Source: Firmicutes bacterium UBA5766 (GTDB lineage Bacteria; Bacillota; Desulfotomaculia; Desulfotomaculales; Nap2-2B). Taken from it: 15,909 nt of DNA. Below, one piece after another: positions 7,401-14,147 of this stretch. The stretch's first letter is position 1; each line of letters starts with the position of its first letter. The notes under the pieces were generated by a model. It saw only the letters and a program-made list of their open reading frames with translations. It was not told the origin of the DNA and ran no database searches. The stretch is taken from NCBI GenBank assembly GCA_002418775.1, contig DIEU01000061.1, positions 1-15,909 on the forward strand, read 5' to 3'. The position numbers and the translations under genes are program-made.

Positions 7401-8031
7401 CTCTTTTCTTTTTTTCCCTGTCCTCAGGATGAATCAGGTTAATAAAAGCCTCGAACGAAGGTTTAATCTGCCCGGGAGTCAGCCCCAGAATGCGGTAGAG
7501 TTCATCGGAACAAATAAGCCGCTTATTCTCCGGATCCCAGGTGAAACTTCCTGTATGAGCGATCTCCTGAGAGGCGGTAAGATTACTGTTGATTATTTTT
7601 AATTCCCTTTCAACCCGTTTGTGGTCGGTAATATCTTCAAAAGCAGATATCGCTCCTACAATCGCGCCCTCCCCGTCCAGCAAAGGGCTGGAGTTCCATA
7701 TGGCTATTTTGCGCATTCCGTCTTCCCAGACTAAATCTACTTCCAGGTTCCTAACTGTCTCACCCTTCCACATCGCACGTTGTACCGGCATTTCTTCCAG
7801 AGATAGTTCTTTCTCTCCACGGTACATTTTTAATGACGATTCGTTTGCCGCGATATGTGAAGAAGCCTCACGCGGCGGAATCCTTAAGAATTCCGCCGCT
7901 CTCGTGTTATGTTTTATTTCCCGGCAAGTTTTATCAAAAGTTATGCTGATGCCGACAGGAATTATATCGAATAATTCCATAGTCCGGTCGGAGTTCAGGT
8001 TCAGACTGCTAATAAGAGATTCAATAATCAT
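4495..8031 (-). CDS. Multi-PAS/GAF orphan sensor histidine kinase
   Basis: This encodes a 1178-residue soluble kinase with no membrane helix. I prefer ATG at 8031 because GGGGGTGG precedes it; an in-frame ATG at 8076 adds 15 residues but has no ribosome binding site. Order, approximate residues: PAS 18-140, PAS 150-268, PAS 275-395, PAS 400-518, GAF 530-690, PAS 708-826, PAS 830-950, HisKA 955-1020, HATPase 1060-1170. PAS ends are marked by repeated DIT(E/R)xK(Q/N)AEE linkers. The phosphoacceptor is His973 in GIAHEIRNP. The N-box is NLIRNGLEAM, G1 DQGRG, F-box FFTTK and G2 GTGLGL, all intact. No receiver domain or neighbouring response regulator exists, so it is an orphan. In spore-forming Firmicutes such cytoplasmic kinases often feed the Spo0F/Spo0A pathway; that role is inferred. 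The core is closely related to the truncated kinase at 217-1029. Confidence 0.93.
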   Translation of the reverse strand: MIIESLISSLNLNSDRTMELFDIIPVGISITFDKTCREIKHNTRAAEFLRIPPREASSHIAANESSLKMYRGEKELSLEEMPVQRAMWKGETVRNLEVDLVWEDGMRKIAIWNSSPLLDGEGAIVGAISAFEDITDHKRVERELKIINSNLTASQEIAHTGSFTWDPENKRLICSDELYRILGLTPGQIKPSFEAFINLIHPEDREKKKREILRFAKKGKKVSDDFRIMKSDGTVRFIKIVSKAVRGSGKPALIIGAVRDVTKQKQAEEMLRETRDYLENLICYANAPCIVWDNFCKITKFNHAFERLTGYMEDEILGRPLNILFPENSKKESLNHIRQNSSGEHWEAVEIPILGADGSIHIILWNSANIYNKDKTAIIATIAQGQDITRRKQAEEAVRTNRNLMFNIIDGTSDSIYVKDLESRMLLANRAMANLAGKPFSEIIGYTASEYYGYEAGQLIRENDLKIMMSGKSEVVEETIPTADGARIFLANKFPYRNKSGEIIGVIGISRDITERKNAEERILSKNAMVEGINRILQESLTCVNEQELGKTCLNVAQEITGSQIGLIGKIDQDGFLRNVSFSDPEWFSCRVPEDIKIRGIYKKMLLDGKSFFTNIPVFYPESIGLPEGHPPLKAFLGAPLTYHGKTIGMIGLANREDGYREEDVETLEVIARSIVQVIMRLRAEVALKESEERYRFLAKKLQEVDLLQSEERFYKAFHSSPAMMCIQNSDGRFIEINDKFIEVLGFSRDEIIGCSTLELNTFIDPAQWAEIFKIINGSGRLQNYEIKARAKNGKALILITSAEIVQLNDERVILYHQFDITENKQMEEKLRQSEERFLKAFNSSPVMMIIRTLNGKCIDVNDTFTVNLGYSKEEVIGTTYEEHHFYGSSGLPPELIKSMQERKPVNNLEVKIYAKQGAQHIGLLSTDFIELNGETCILTIITDVTELKRFEKEMSRLDRLSLVGEMAGGIAHEIRNPMTVVRGYLEYIGKKKEFEKYTDRFQLMISELDRANSIITEYLTLARSKAYDAKPENLNVLIEELNYLVETDAIKEDKYIKLELEEVPDLLLEKNDIKQMILNLIRNGLEAMAPGGYLFLRTSVEREEVILAVSDQGRGIPPEHLDKMGIPFFTTKDYGTGLGLAMCYKIAARHNAEIHIETSPEGTTFFVKFAVQGAPVS

Positions 8032-8130
8032 CGTCCACCCCCGATTCTTTCGCTTATCATAGAATTGTCGCTCCATAACGCGTTTTGTTTTATAAATTTG
8101 ACAGACATCTTTTAAATCCTTTGGTGAATT

Positions 8131-8137
8131 TGTCGAA
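8131..8137 (+). promoter_or_regulatory. Spo0A-box-like heptamer upstream of the kinase gene
   Basis: TGTCGAA, the core of the Spo0A binding consensus, lies in TTTGTCGAATA. It sits 100 bp upstream of the preferred kinase start and 115-121 bp upstream of the divergent phosphatase stub. A heptamer of this kind is expected about twice by chance in a window this size (a second copy lies inside a coding region at 11161-11167), so this is only suggestive. Confidence 0.25.
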
Positions 8138-8257
8138 TATTTGGTTGAACGATTTTTTTTTAAACCTAAAAAAATAAACTTACTACTCGTGTTAAAAATC
8201 TTGTAAGGTATATTAGTAATCTTTCTTTTTTAATTTTAAGAAGGAAAATATTTGTTC

Positions 8258-8482
8258 ATGGCGAAAATTTACGGTTATGAATCCCTGCCTGTCAGGTGGC
8301 TGAACAAGCTGGCCCGCTGCGGGGAGATCCTCGACCTGGGAGAAAACCTCTTCAGCAAAATCAGACAATACCCGGCGCCGTTTTCAAGATCATACTGGGT
8401 TATACCCGGCAAATTCCTGGCCGGTCTCTACCCGGGGGACAAGAATCCCGATGAGGCGCGTTTAAAACTAGAAGGAGGGTAA
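8258..8482 (+). pseudogene. N-terminal stub of a putative tyrosine/dual-specificity phosphatase
   Basis: The frame gives 74-76 residues, starting at ATG 8258 or TTG 8252 (AAGGA at 8241-8245 fits the TTG better). The segment YWVIPGKFLAGLYPGDKNPDEARLKL resembles the entry segment of bacterial dual-specificity/tyrosine phosphatase-like proteins, which normally continue for another 100 or more residues to a CX5R catalytic loop. Here TAA follows directly after LEGG and no frame downstream restores the catalytic part. It is therefore probably a truncated, non-catalytic remnant. The family assignment is from memory of the motif and is moderate; the ORF could also be a small independent protein. Confidence 0.5.
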
Positions 8483-8693
8483 CAATTACAGCAGCCCTGA
8501 ATAACGGGATGCTTCCCTCAATGGCCAGCTTTCTAATCTATGTAGGGTTTGCGGCCGAAAAGAAGGATTGGTTCTGCCTTTAGGTCCTTGTAATCGGCCG
8601 GAAAATCAAAAACGGCGATTAGCCCGACAGCAATGATTATATGCGCTAAAAACAATAAATACTGGACAGCGCAAATAATACGAGGAGGAAAAA

Positions 8694-8876
8694 ATGGGAA
8701 AAATGAATAACAGCGGCGGTGTTTCCGGTGGTGTCTACGGCCTTGCCTTTATCGGCGCGCTCGTCTATTATCTTCAGCATGCGGCCAATTTCAAGGAAGG
8801 TGTGTTCGGCTTTTTCAAAGCCCTCCTCTGGCCGGCGATACTGATCTACAAAGTACTGCAGTTCCTGAAAATGTAA
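8694..8876 (+). CDS. Small conserved-type two-helix membrane protein
   Basis: ATG at 8694 is preceded by GAGGAGG at good spacing. The 60-residue product starts with a Gly/Ser-rich stretch (MNNSGGVSGGV), then a hydrophobic segment at about 12-30 (VYGLAFIGALVYYLQ), a short loop with ANFKEGVFGF, and a second segment at about 36-58 with the Trp-Pro kink LLWPAILIYKVLQFL. Short proteins of this layout (a GGVYGLAFIGA-like start and a KALxWPAxLxYxxL end) are found in several bacterial phyla as uncharacterised membrane proteins. The function is unknown. It is flanked by gene-free DNA on both sides, so it is likely transcribed alone. Confidence 0.8.
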   Translation: MGKMNNSGGVSGGVYGLAFIGALVYYLQHAANFKEGVFGFFKALLWPAILIYKVLQFLKM

Positions 8877-9175
8877 TAAATATTCTATTGCTGCATATCA
8901 TTTTCATAAAAATAATATTGTTTTAAATTCTTGGATCTATTGCCTTTTCCTGCTTAAAGGTATAAAATAATAATGGTTTTAAATCTTTAAATCTAAAATA
9001 ATTCAGAGTTATATTTGGTTTTTGACTTATTCCCTGCCTTTCAAGACTATTTTATTGGCAGTGTTTTTATCTTACAGCACAATAGTGGGTAAAATAAAAA
9101 GTTGTCATTGACCCGCTAAAGGAGATATGGCAATTTTTTTTGATTTGTTCAGGCTAGTTCGCTTAGGAGATTTTT
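8877..9175. other. AT-rich intergenic region before the mannose cluster
   Basis: About 300 bp with no gene. Candidate promoter elements are weak: TTGACT at 9022-9027 and TTGTCA at 9102-9107, neither followed at 16-18 bp by a good -10 box. The promoter of the downstream sugar cluster is expected here, but I cannot place it. The only clear signal is the ribosome binding site AGGAG just before 9176. Confidence 0.4.
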
Positions 9176-10183
9176 ATGAACAAAAAAAAGTTTGAGACCA
9201 GACTAAAAAATCATGACAATACATATATTGAGCTTTTCCACCGGCATCCGGACAATCCCATTTTGACAGCCAAGAACTGGCCGTACCCAGCGAACACGGT
9301 GTTCAATCCAGGCGCAACTATTTTTCATGGCAAAGTCCTTCTGCTGGCCAGAGTCGAGGACAGGCGGGGATTCTCCCATCTGACTAAGGCCGTCAGCGAA
9401 GATGGAGTCGGTAATTGGCAGATTGACGAGTTTCCGACGCTGGAGCCGGACCGGGCCAATTATCCGGAGGAACAGTGGGGAATTGAAGACCCCCGAATTT
9501 GCTGGCTTGCCGAGTTGAACAGATGGGCCGTCGCTTATGTGGCCTATTCCCATGATGGGCCGCTCGTGTCCATAGCTCTGACGGACGATTTCACGCATTT
9601 CGACCGGCTTGGACCTGCCATGCCGCCTGAAGACAAAGACGCCGCTCTTTTTCCGCGCCGGATCAGGGGAAAATGGGCGCTTATCCACAGACCCATCGCA
9701 GCCAAATACGGACCAGGCGCACACATCTGGTTGTCATATTCCGATGACCTGGTGCATTGGGGTGTACGCCGGGTGGTAATAAACGCCCGCCGGGGTGGTT
9801 GGTGGGATGGCAGTAAAATCGGACTTAGCGCACCGCCCATAGAAACCGCTGAAGGATGGCTAATCCTTTACCACGGTGTGCGTCAGACTGCTAGTGGGTC
9901 AAAATACCGGCTTGGCCTGGCGCTGCTCGACCTGGATAACCCTAATAGAGTATTGCGCCGCAGCGATGAGTGGGTCTTTGGTCCGACAGAGCAGTATGAA
10001 CGGGAGGGAGATGTGAATGATGTTGTGTTTCCGTGCGGCTGGGTGCTGGACGATAAGGTTGGACAGCTAAAAATGTACTATGGCGGAGCGGACACGTGCA
10101 TAGCTTTGGCCACATCTGCCTTAAGCGACCTGTTGGATTACATCCGTAAATGTCCGGAACCGCGGGAGGAAGGATTTTACTAA
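9176..10183 (+). CDS. GH130 family beta-mannoside phosphorylase or mannosidase
   Basis: ATG at 9176 follows TTAGGAGA at good spacing. The 335-residue product has the five-bladed propeller features of glycoside hydrolase family 130: HPDNPIL (24-30), VFNPGA (42-47), ARVEDRRG (58-65), GIEDPR (102-107) with the probable catalytic Asp105, DAALFPRR (155-162), the substrate or phosphate region HRP (171-173), GLSAPPI (216-222), and YYGGADT (301-307). Length fits the family. Many GH130 enzymes phosphorolyse beta-mannosides and release alpha-mannose-1-phosphate; others are hydrolases, and the phosphate-binding residues cannot be judged reliably by eye. There is no signal peptide, so it is cytoplasmic. 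It starts a plus-strand run with a glycosyltransferase, an (alpha/alpha)6 protein and a GDP-mannose enzyme, pointing to mannose as substrate. The precise linkage is unknown. Confidence 0.88.
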   Translation: MNKKKFETRLKNHDNTYIELFHRHPDNPILTAKNWPYPANTVFNPGATIFHGKVLLLARVEDRRGFSHLTKAVSEDGVGNWQIDEFPTLEPDRANYPEEQWGIEDPRICWLAELNRWAVAYVAYSHDGPLVSIALTDDFTHFDRLGPAMPPEDKDAALFPRRIRGKWALIHRPIAAKYGPGAHIWLSYSDDLVHWGVRRVVINARRGGWWDGSKIGLSAPPIETAEGWLILYHGVRQTASGSKYRLGLALLDLDNPNRVLRRSDEWVFGPTEQYEREGDVNDVVFPCGWVLDDKVGQLKMYYGGADTCIALATSALSDLLDYIRKCPEPREEGFY

Positions 10184-10189
10184 GCAGGA

Positions 10190-11413
10190 TTGAAAGGCCG
10201 GCCGGGAAACTCCAGAACGGCCAAAAAAAGGAGGAAACAAATAATAACTACAAATACAATAAGCAATATTGCCTTTTTAAGCACATATCCGCCGCGTGAA
10301 TGCGGGTTGGCCACATTTACGGAGGACCTTGTGAACGAAATCGATAAAACAGCTTTAATACAGCCAAGCGTGATCGCGGTCACTAATACGGAAGAATACG
10401 GAGATCCCCGTGTGGCCTTTAAACTTGACCAGCACATCCGGGCCAGTTATTTCAGAACTGCCCGCTGGGCTAACAACCATGCCGACTTGTTGATCATCGA
10501 GCACGAGTACGGAATCTTTGGCGGGGAATGCGGTGAATACATTATCGACCTGGCCAAAAACCTGAAGATACCTTTTCTCATCACGACACACACGGTGCTG
10601 CTGGAGCCAACCATTAAACAGCAAACAGTGCTCAGGGATCTCGGACGGCTAAGCGCCGGGGTGGTGACGATGGCGGCAAGCTCGGTCCCCATTCTGGCTG
10701 AAGTATACGGCATTGAGACGGGCAAAATAACGGTCATTCCGCATGGCGTACCCTTCCTGCCTGTAAAACAGCGGGAACAACTAAAATTTGAACATGACTT
10801 GAAGGGCAAGCAGGTGATCAGCAGTTTTGGCCTCCTCAGTCCGGCTAAAGGTCTGGAATACGGAATCGCAGCGACCGCCAAGGTCGTTCCTGACTGTGAA
10901 GACCTGGTCTATCTCATTCTCGGCAAAACACATCCATGCGTCAAGCAGAAAATGGGGGAAAGCTACAGGCAGAGCCTCATGGGCCTGGCGGAAAGCCTTG
11001 GGGTGCGGGATAATATACGTTTTATCGACAAGTACCTGACGAAGGAAGAGGCTATGACCTATCTCCAATTGTCCGACATCTACCTTACGCCGTATCTATC
11101 CCAAGAGCAGGCGGTCAGCGGAACGCTGGCATACGCCGTAGGCTGCGGGCGGGTCGTCGTTTCGACACCATACCGCTATGCACAGGAGATGCTGGGCAAA
11201 GGACGGGGCATGCTGGCCGAATTCAGGAATGCCAACTCACTGGCGTCATGCATCAGCCAAATCCTCAAAAATCCTCTTCTTAAAAGAAGCATGGAGACCA
11301 AAACCCTGGCAGTCGGCCGGGAAATGACTTGGGCCAATGTAGCCAGCCGCTATACCCAACTGTGCATCAATATCACGGAAGAATCCCGGCAGAATGGAGT
11401 ATTGGTTGGATAA
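10190..11413 (+). CDS. GT4-type glycosyltransferase, likely mannosyltransferase
   Basis: A GT-B fold transferase. The N-terminal lobe begins SNIAFLSTYPPRECGLATFT (residues 25-44 from the TTG at 10190) and contains IIEHEYGIFGG (102-112) and THTVL. The C-terminal lobe has VIPHGV (182-187), the nucleotide-sugar loop FGLLSPAKGLEY (213-224), IRFIDKYL and the EQAVSGTLAYAVGCG motif (306-320). The start is uncertain. TTG at 10190 lies 7 bp after the GH130 stop and has no well-spaced ribosome binding site. A perfect AAGGAGG (10228-10234) stands 6 nt before an in-frame ATA (10241), and no ATG or GTG follows before the conserved domain. Donor specificity is inferred as GDP-mannose from the neighbouring ManC-like gene. 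The product may be a polymer or a glycoside. Confidence 0.88.
   Translation: MKGRPGNSRTAKKRRKQIITTNTISNIAFLSTYPPRECGLATFTEDLVNEIDKTALIQPSVIAVTNTEEYGDPRVAFKLDQHIRASYFRTARWANNHADLLIIEHEYGIFGGECGEYIIDLAKNLKIPFLITTHTVLLEPTIKQQTVLRDLGRLSAGVVTMAASSVPILAEVYGIETGKITVIPHGVPFLPVKQREQLKFEHDLKGKQVISSFGLLSPAKGLEYGIAATAKVVPDCEDLVYLILGKTHPCVKQKMGESYRQSLMGLAESLGVRDNIRFIDKYLTKEEAMTYLQLSDIYLTPYLSQEQAVSGTLAYAVGCGRVVVSTPYRYAQEMLGKGRGMLAEFRNANSLASCISQILKNPLLKRSMETKTLAVGREMTWANVASRYTQLCINITEESRQNGVLVG
10228..10234 (+). promoter_or_regulatory. Consensus ribosome binding site facing an AUA codon
   Basis: AAGGAGG lies 6 nt upstream of the in-frame codon ATA at 10241-10243 of the glycosyltransferase frame. It is not near any ATG, GTG or TTG in that frame. 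Either AUA serves as an unusual start, a former ATG has mutated, or the site sits by chance inside an N-terminal extension that begins at TTG 10190. Confidence 0.5.
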
Positions 11414-12511
11414 ATGGACATACTTGCCAAGAAATTTGATCCTGCGCATATCTTCCGGCTGACCGATGATACGGGTATGTTCCAGCACGCCCGGTTCAGC
11501 GTCCCCGACCCGTCGGAAGGGTACACGGCCGACGATAATGCCCGGGCGCTGCTCATGGCGGTAATGCTTTATGAACAATTCCGAAAGCCGGCCTATCTCG
11601 CACTGGTCTACCTTTACCTGGGGTTTGTCTTACATGCCCAAAATGAAACCGGCAAGTTCCGGAACTTTATGACGTACTCCCGGCAATTCATTGAAGAGGA
11701 AGAATCAGAGGATTGTTTCGGACGCTGTCTGTGGGCTTTGGGATATACGTTGACCTCACCAATAATGCCCCCTGGAATTAAAGAAGCTTGCTTACACGCA
11801 TACAAACGCGCACTGACGCATGCCCAAGACCTCATCTGGCCGCGCGGCCAGGCGTATGCCATGATCGGCCTTAGTTTTATCGGGAACCCTGAAGCGGATT
11901 GTCTCCTGTCCGGACTTGCCGCAAAACTTGTCAGCCGGTTTGAACAATACACCGGGGAAAAGGACTGGCAATGGTTTGAAGACAACCTTACTTACGATAA
12001 CGCAGTGCTACCATGGTCATTGTTCACGGCTTATCGCCGCCTTGGGCAGGACAAACTGCTTTGTGTGGCGACGGCGAGTCTTGAGTTTCTTGACCGAATC
12101 ACTTTTCGTGATAGCTTTTACCGGCCGGTGGGCTGCAACGGCTGGCTGGTTCGAGGAACGGAGGCGGCGCTGTACGACGAGCAGCCTATCGAGGCTTGCA
12201 CAACGACGCTGGCCCACCTGGCCGCTTATGAGGCCACCGGCGACGAAACAATGCTGGAACTGGCCAGACTGAGTTTCAGTTGGTATTTGGGCAAAAACTC
12301 TTGCCGTGAATGTTTAATCGACGATGAGACCGGGGGATGCTACGATGGAATTACACCCGCCGGGTCGAACGGGAACCAGGGGGCCGAAAGCATCATCAGT
12401 TACTGTATTGCCTATCTGTCTCTAATAAAATACGAAGCCTTCGAAAAGTGTCAGCAATGCAGCGTCACTGCGGACATAACGGATAATACGGATATAAACC
12501 TTATCCATTGA
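11414..12511 (+). CDS. (alpha/alpha)6-barrel glycosidase-like protein partnering the glycosyltransferase
   Basis: The ATG at 11414 directly follows the TAA (11411-11413) of the glycosyltransferase, so translation is probably coupled. The 365-residue product has the opening RLTDDTGMFQHARFSVPD (15-32) and GYTADDNARAL (36-46). Repeated helical pairs follow, with motifs such as CFGRCLWALGY, WPRGQAYAMIGLS, FEDNLTYDNAVLPWSL and YRPVGCNGW. This is typical of six-hairpin glycosidase-like domains often found fused to, or beside, GT4 enzymes and commonly misannotated as glycosyltransferase. Asp/Glu-rich loops (TDD, ADDN, EDNLTYDN) could form an active site. There is no signal peptide. The reaction is unknown; possibilities are trimming or priming of the GT product. 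The last 25 residues look disordered (SVTADITDNTDIN). Confidence 0.8.
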   Translation: MDILAKKFDPAHIFRLTDDTGMFQHARFSVPDPSEGYTADDNARALLMAVMLYEQFRKPAYLALVYLYLGFVLHAQNETGKFRNFMTYSRQFIEEEESEDCFGRCLWALGYTLTSPIMPPGIKEACLHAYKRALTHAQDLIWPRGQAYAMIGLSFIGNPEADCLLSGLAAKLVSRFEQYTGEKDWQWFEDNLTYDNAVLPWSLFTAYRRLGQDKLLCVATASLEFLDRITFRDSFYRPVGCNGWLVRGTEAALYDEQPIEACTTTLAHLAAYEATGDETMLELARLSFSWYLGKNSCRECLIDDETGGCYDGITPAGSNGNQGAESIISYCIAYLSLIKYEAFEKCQQCSVTADITDNTDINLIH

Positions 12512-12615
12512 TGAAGAAAGTTTGAGCCATCCCAAGCTGAATACGCGCTTTGATTACGCGAGATAATTGTTTTCCCGGCGGCAACTATTTATCTCTTTTT
12601 ATTTAAGAAAGGAAT

Positions 12616-14013
12616 ATGAATTTAGTGAAAATAATCATCCTTGCGGGCGGCGGAGGCAGCCGGCTTTTTCCCCTTTCACGCACGCGTTTCCCCAAACAGT
12701 TTATGAAACTAAATGGTGACAAATCTCTGTTGTCACAGACCATTGCCCGATTCCTGCCGCTGGTCAAACCATCAGACATTGTAATCGTGACCAATCAGGA
12801 CTACGTTCACCATGTAAAAAACGATCTTTCCGCATCTATGGCGCAGGAAGCGCATATTCTGCCGGAACCGGTGGCGCGCAACACTTCGCCGGCTATCGCC
12901 TATGCGGTGAGGTACTGCGTCGACCAACTGGGTTGCGATCCCGGCGAGGTGATGTTTGTGACGCCTTCCGACCACATCATCCACCCTTTGGATAAATTCA
13001 CTGTAAATGTGAAGCAGGCTGCGGACATGGCGGAGTTGGATAAAATAGTCACGCTCGGTGTACAGCCGTACAGCCCGGAAACAGGCTATGGCTATATCCA
13101 GGCCGGCCGGCCGTTTGGCAGCGGTTTTATAGTCGATTCTTTCCGGGAGAAACCGGAACGGATAACGGCGGAAGCCTATCTCGCTGACGGTAATTACTAT
13201 TGGAACTCGGGTATGTTCGCATTCACCATTGGTTGTTTTATGGCCGAATTACGGACCTGCCGGCCGGATCTCCATGCGCTGGCCAATACCAGCTTTGAGG
13301 AAATGACAGTCAATTTCGCAGAAATGGAGAATATTTCATTCGACTATGCCGTGGCTGAAAAATCGGAGCGGGTAGTGACGCTTCCCCTCACGGCAGTGTG
13401 GAGCGACATCGGCTCTTGGGATGCGATGTATGACATGTTTGATAAGGATAAAGACGGCAATGTAGTCCATGGTGACTGCATGCCGGTTGAGTGCGTGAAC
13501 ACATTGATGCTGGGGCATAGCCGCCTCATAGCCGGCATCGGCCTGGAAGACCTCCTGATAGTGGAAACAGACGACGTCATTGTTGTCGCTAAAAAGGGTG
13601 AGTCGCAAAAGGTAAAAGACATGGTTAATAAACTCAAGGCAAACGGCCGTGCGGAAGCTGACGAACACACAACGATGTACCGGCCTTGGGGACTCTGTAC
13701 AGTGCTTAGCTCCGGGCAGGGGTACAAGATTAAGAAAATCGTCGTCAACCCGGGACAGATCCTTAGCCTTCAAATGCATTACCACCGCAGTGAGCATTGG
13801 ATCGTCACCGGCGGTACGGCTGAAGTGACTATAGGCGCCACTGGGCGTACTGTTCACGAAAACGATAGTGTGTTCATACCACAGGCAACCAAACACCGCC
13901 TTGAGAATGCCGGCAAGTTCCCGCTGGAGATCATCGAAGTGCAGTATGGAAGTTATTTGGGCGAGGACGATATCGTGCGGTTTGACGACATATATGGCAG
14001 GGCATGCAGGTAG
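12616..14013 (+). CDS. manC: Mannose-1-phosphate guanylyltransferase / mannose-6-phosphate isomerase
   Basis: ATG at 12616 follows AAAGGA closely (3 nt after GG); a GTG at 12625 is an alternative. The 465-residue length fits the bifunctional type II enzymes. The N-terminal nucleotidyltransferase domain has AGGGGSRLFPLSR (10-22) and PKQF (26-29), slightly divergent from the usual GGSGTRLWPLSR. It also has EPVARNTSPAI, FVTPSDHII, ETGYGYIQ, FREKPE and YYWNSGMF. The C-terminal cupin domain begins near residue 355 (MYRPWG) and has the metal-site region QMHYHRSEHW (386-395), TKHRLEN and the ending VQYGSYLGEDDIVR. It makes GDP-mannose from mannose-1-phosphate and GTP, and the cupin part isomerises fructose-6-phosphate and mannose-6-phosphate. 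It supplies the probable donor for the upstream glycosyltransferase. It follows that gene group after a 104-bp gap. Confidence 0.93.
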   Translation: MNLVKIIILAGGGGSRLFPLSRTRFPKQFMKLNGDKSLLSQTIARFLPLVKPSDIVIVTNQDYVHHVKNDLSASMAQEAHILPEPVARNTSPAIAYAVRYCVDQLGCDPGEVMFVTPSDHIIHPLDKFTVNVKQAADMAELDKIVTLGVQPYSPETGYGYIQAGRPFGSGFIVDSFREKPERITAEAYLADGNYYWNSGMFAFTIGCFMAELRTCRPDLHALANTSFEEMTVNFAEMENISFDYAVAEKSERVVTLPLTAVWSDIGSWDAMYDMFDKDKDGNVVHGDCMPVECVNTLMLGHSRLIAGIGLEDLLIVETDDVIVVAKKGESQKVKDMVNKLKANGRAEADEHTTMYRPWGLCTVLSSGQGYKIKKIVVNPGQILSLQMHYHRSEHWIVTGGTAEVTIGATGRTVHENDSVFIPQATKHRLENAGKFPLEIIEVQYGSYLGEDDIVRFDDIYGRACR

Positions 14014-14147
14014 CCCCTATCCCTCTCGGACTGCATGGCTGAAATTAAAATGCTTGTATTTGATAAGGGAAGCTCTCAGGAAATATGTTCGTTGATTACT
14101 AACAAACTTGCCGGAAGGGAAGAAGTTTTACTTTGCTTTGCATATTA

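Noticed and set aside
8098..8103. Perfect TTGACA hexamer upstream of the phosphatase stub
   Set aside because: No -10-like sequence lies 16-18 bp downstream, so it was not called a promoter.
8533..8670. Minus-strand open frame with a hydrophobic stretch and a charged tail ending FGRKPYID
   Set aside because: It reads coherently, but there is no ATG start and no ribosome binding site, and it is under 50 codons; not enough to call a gene.
9125..9193. Short leader ORF (MAIFFDLFRLVRLGDFYEQKKV) overlapping the GH130 start
   Set aside because: GGAG lies only about 2 nt before its ATG, and it overlaps the better-supported RBS and start of the GH130 gene.
13336..13896. 186-residue minus-strand ORF inside the manC-like gene
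   Set aside because: Shadow of the well-supported mannose-1-phosphate guanylyltransferase frame; His/Arg-rich with no family features.
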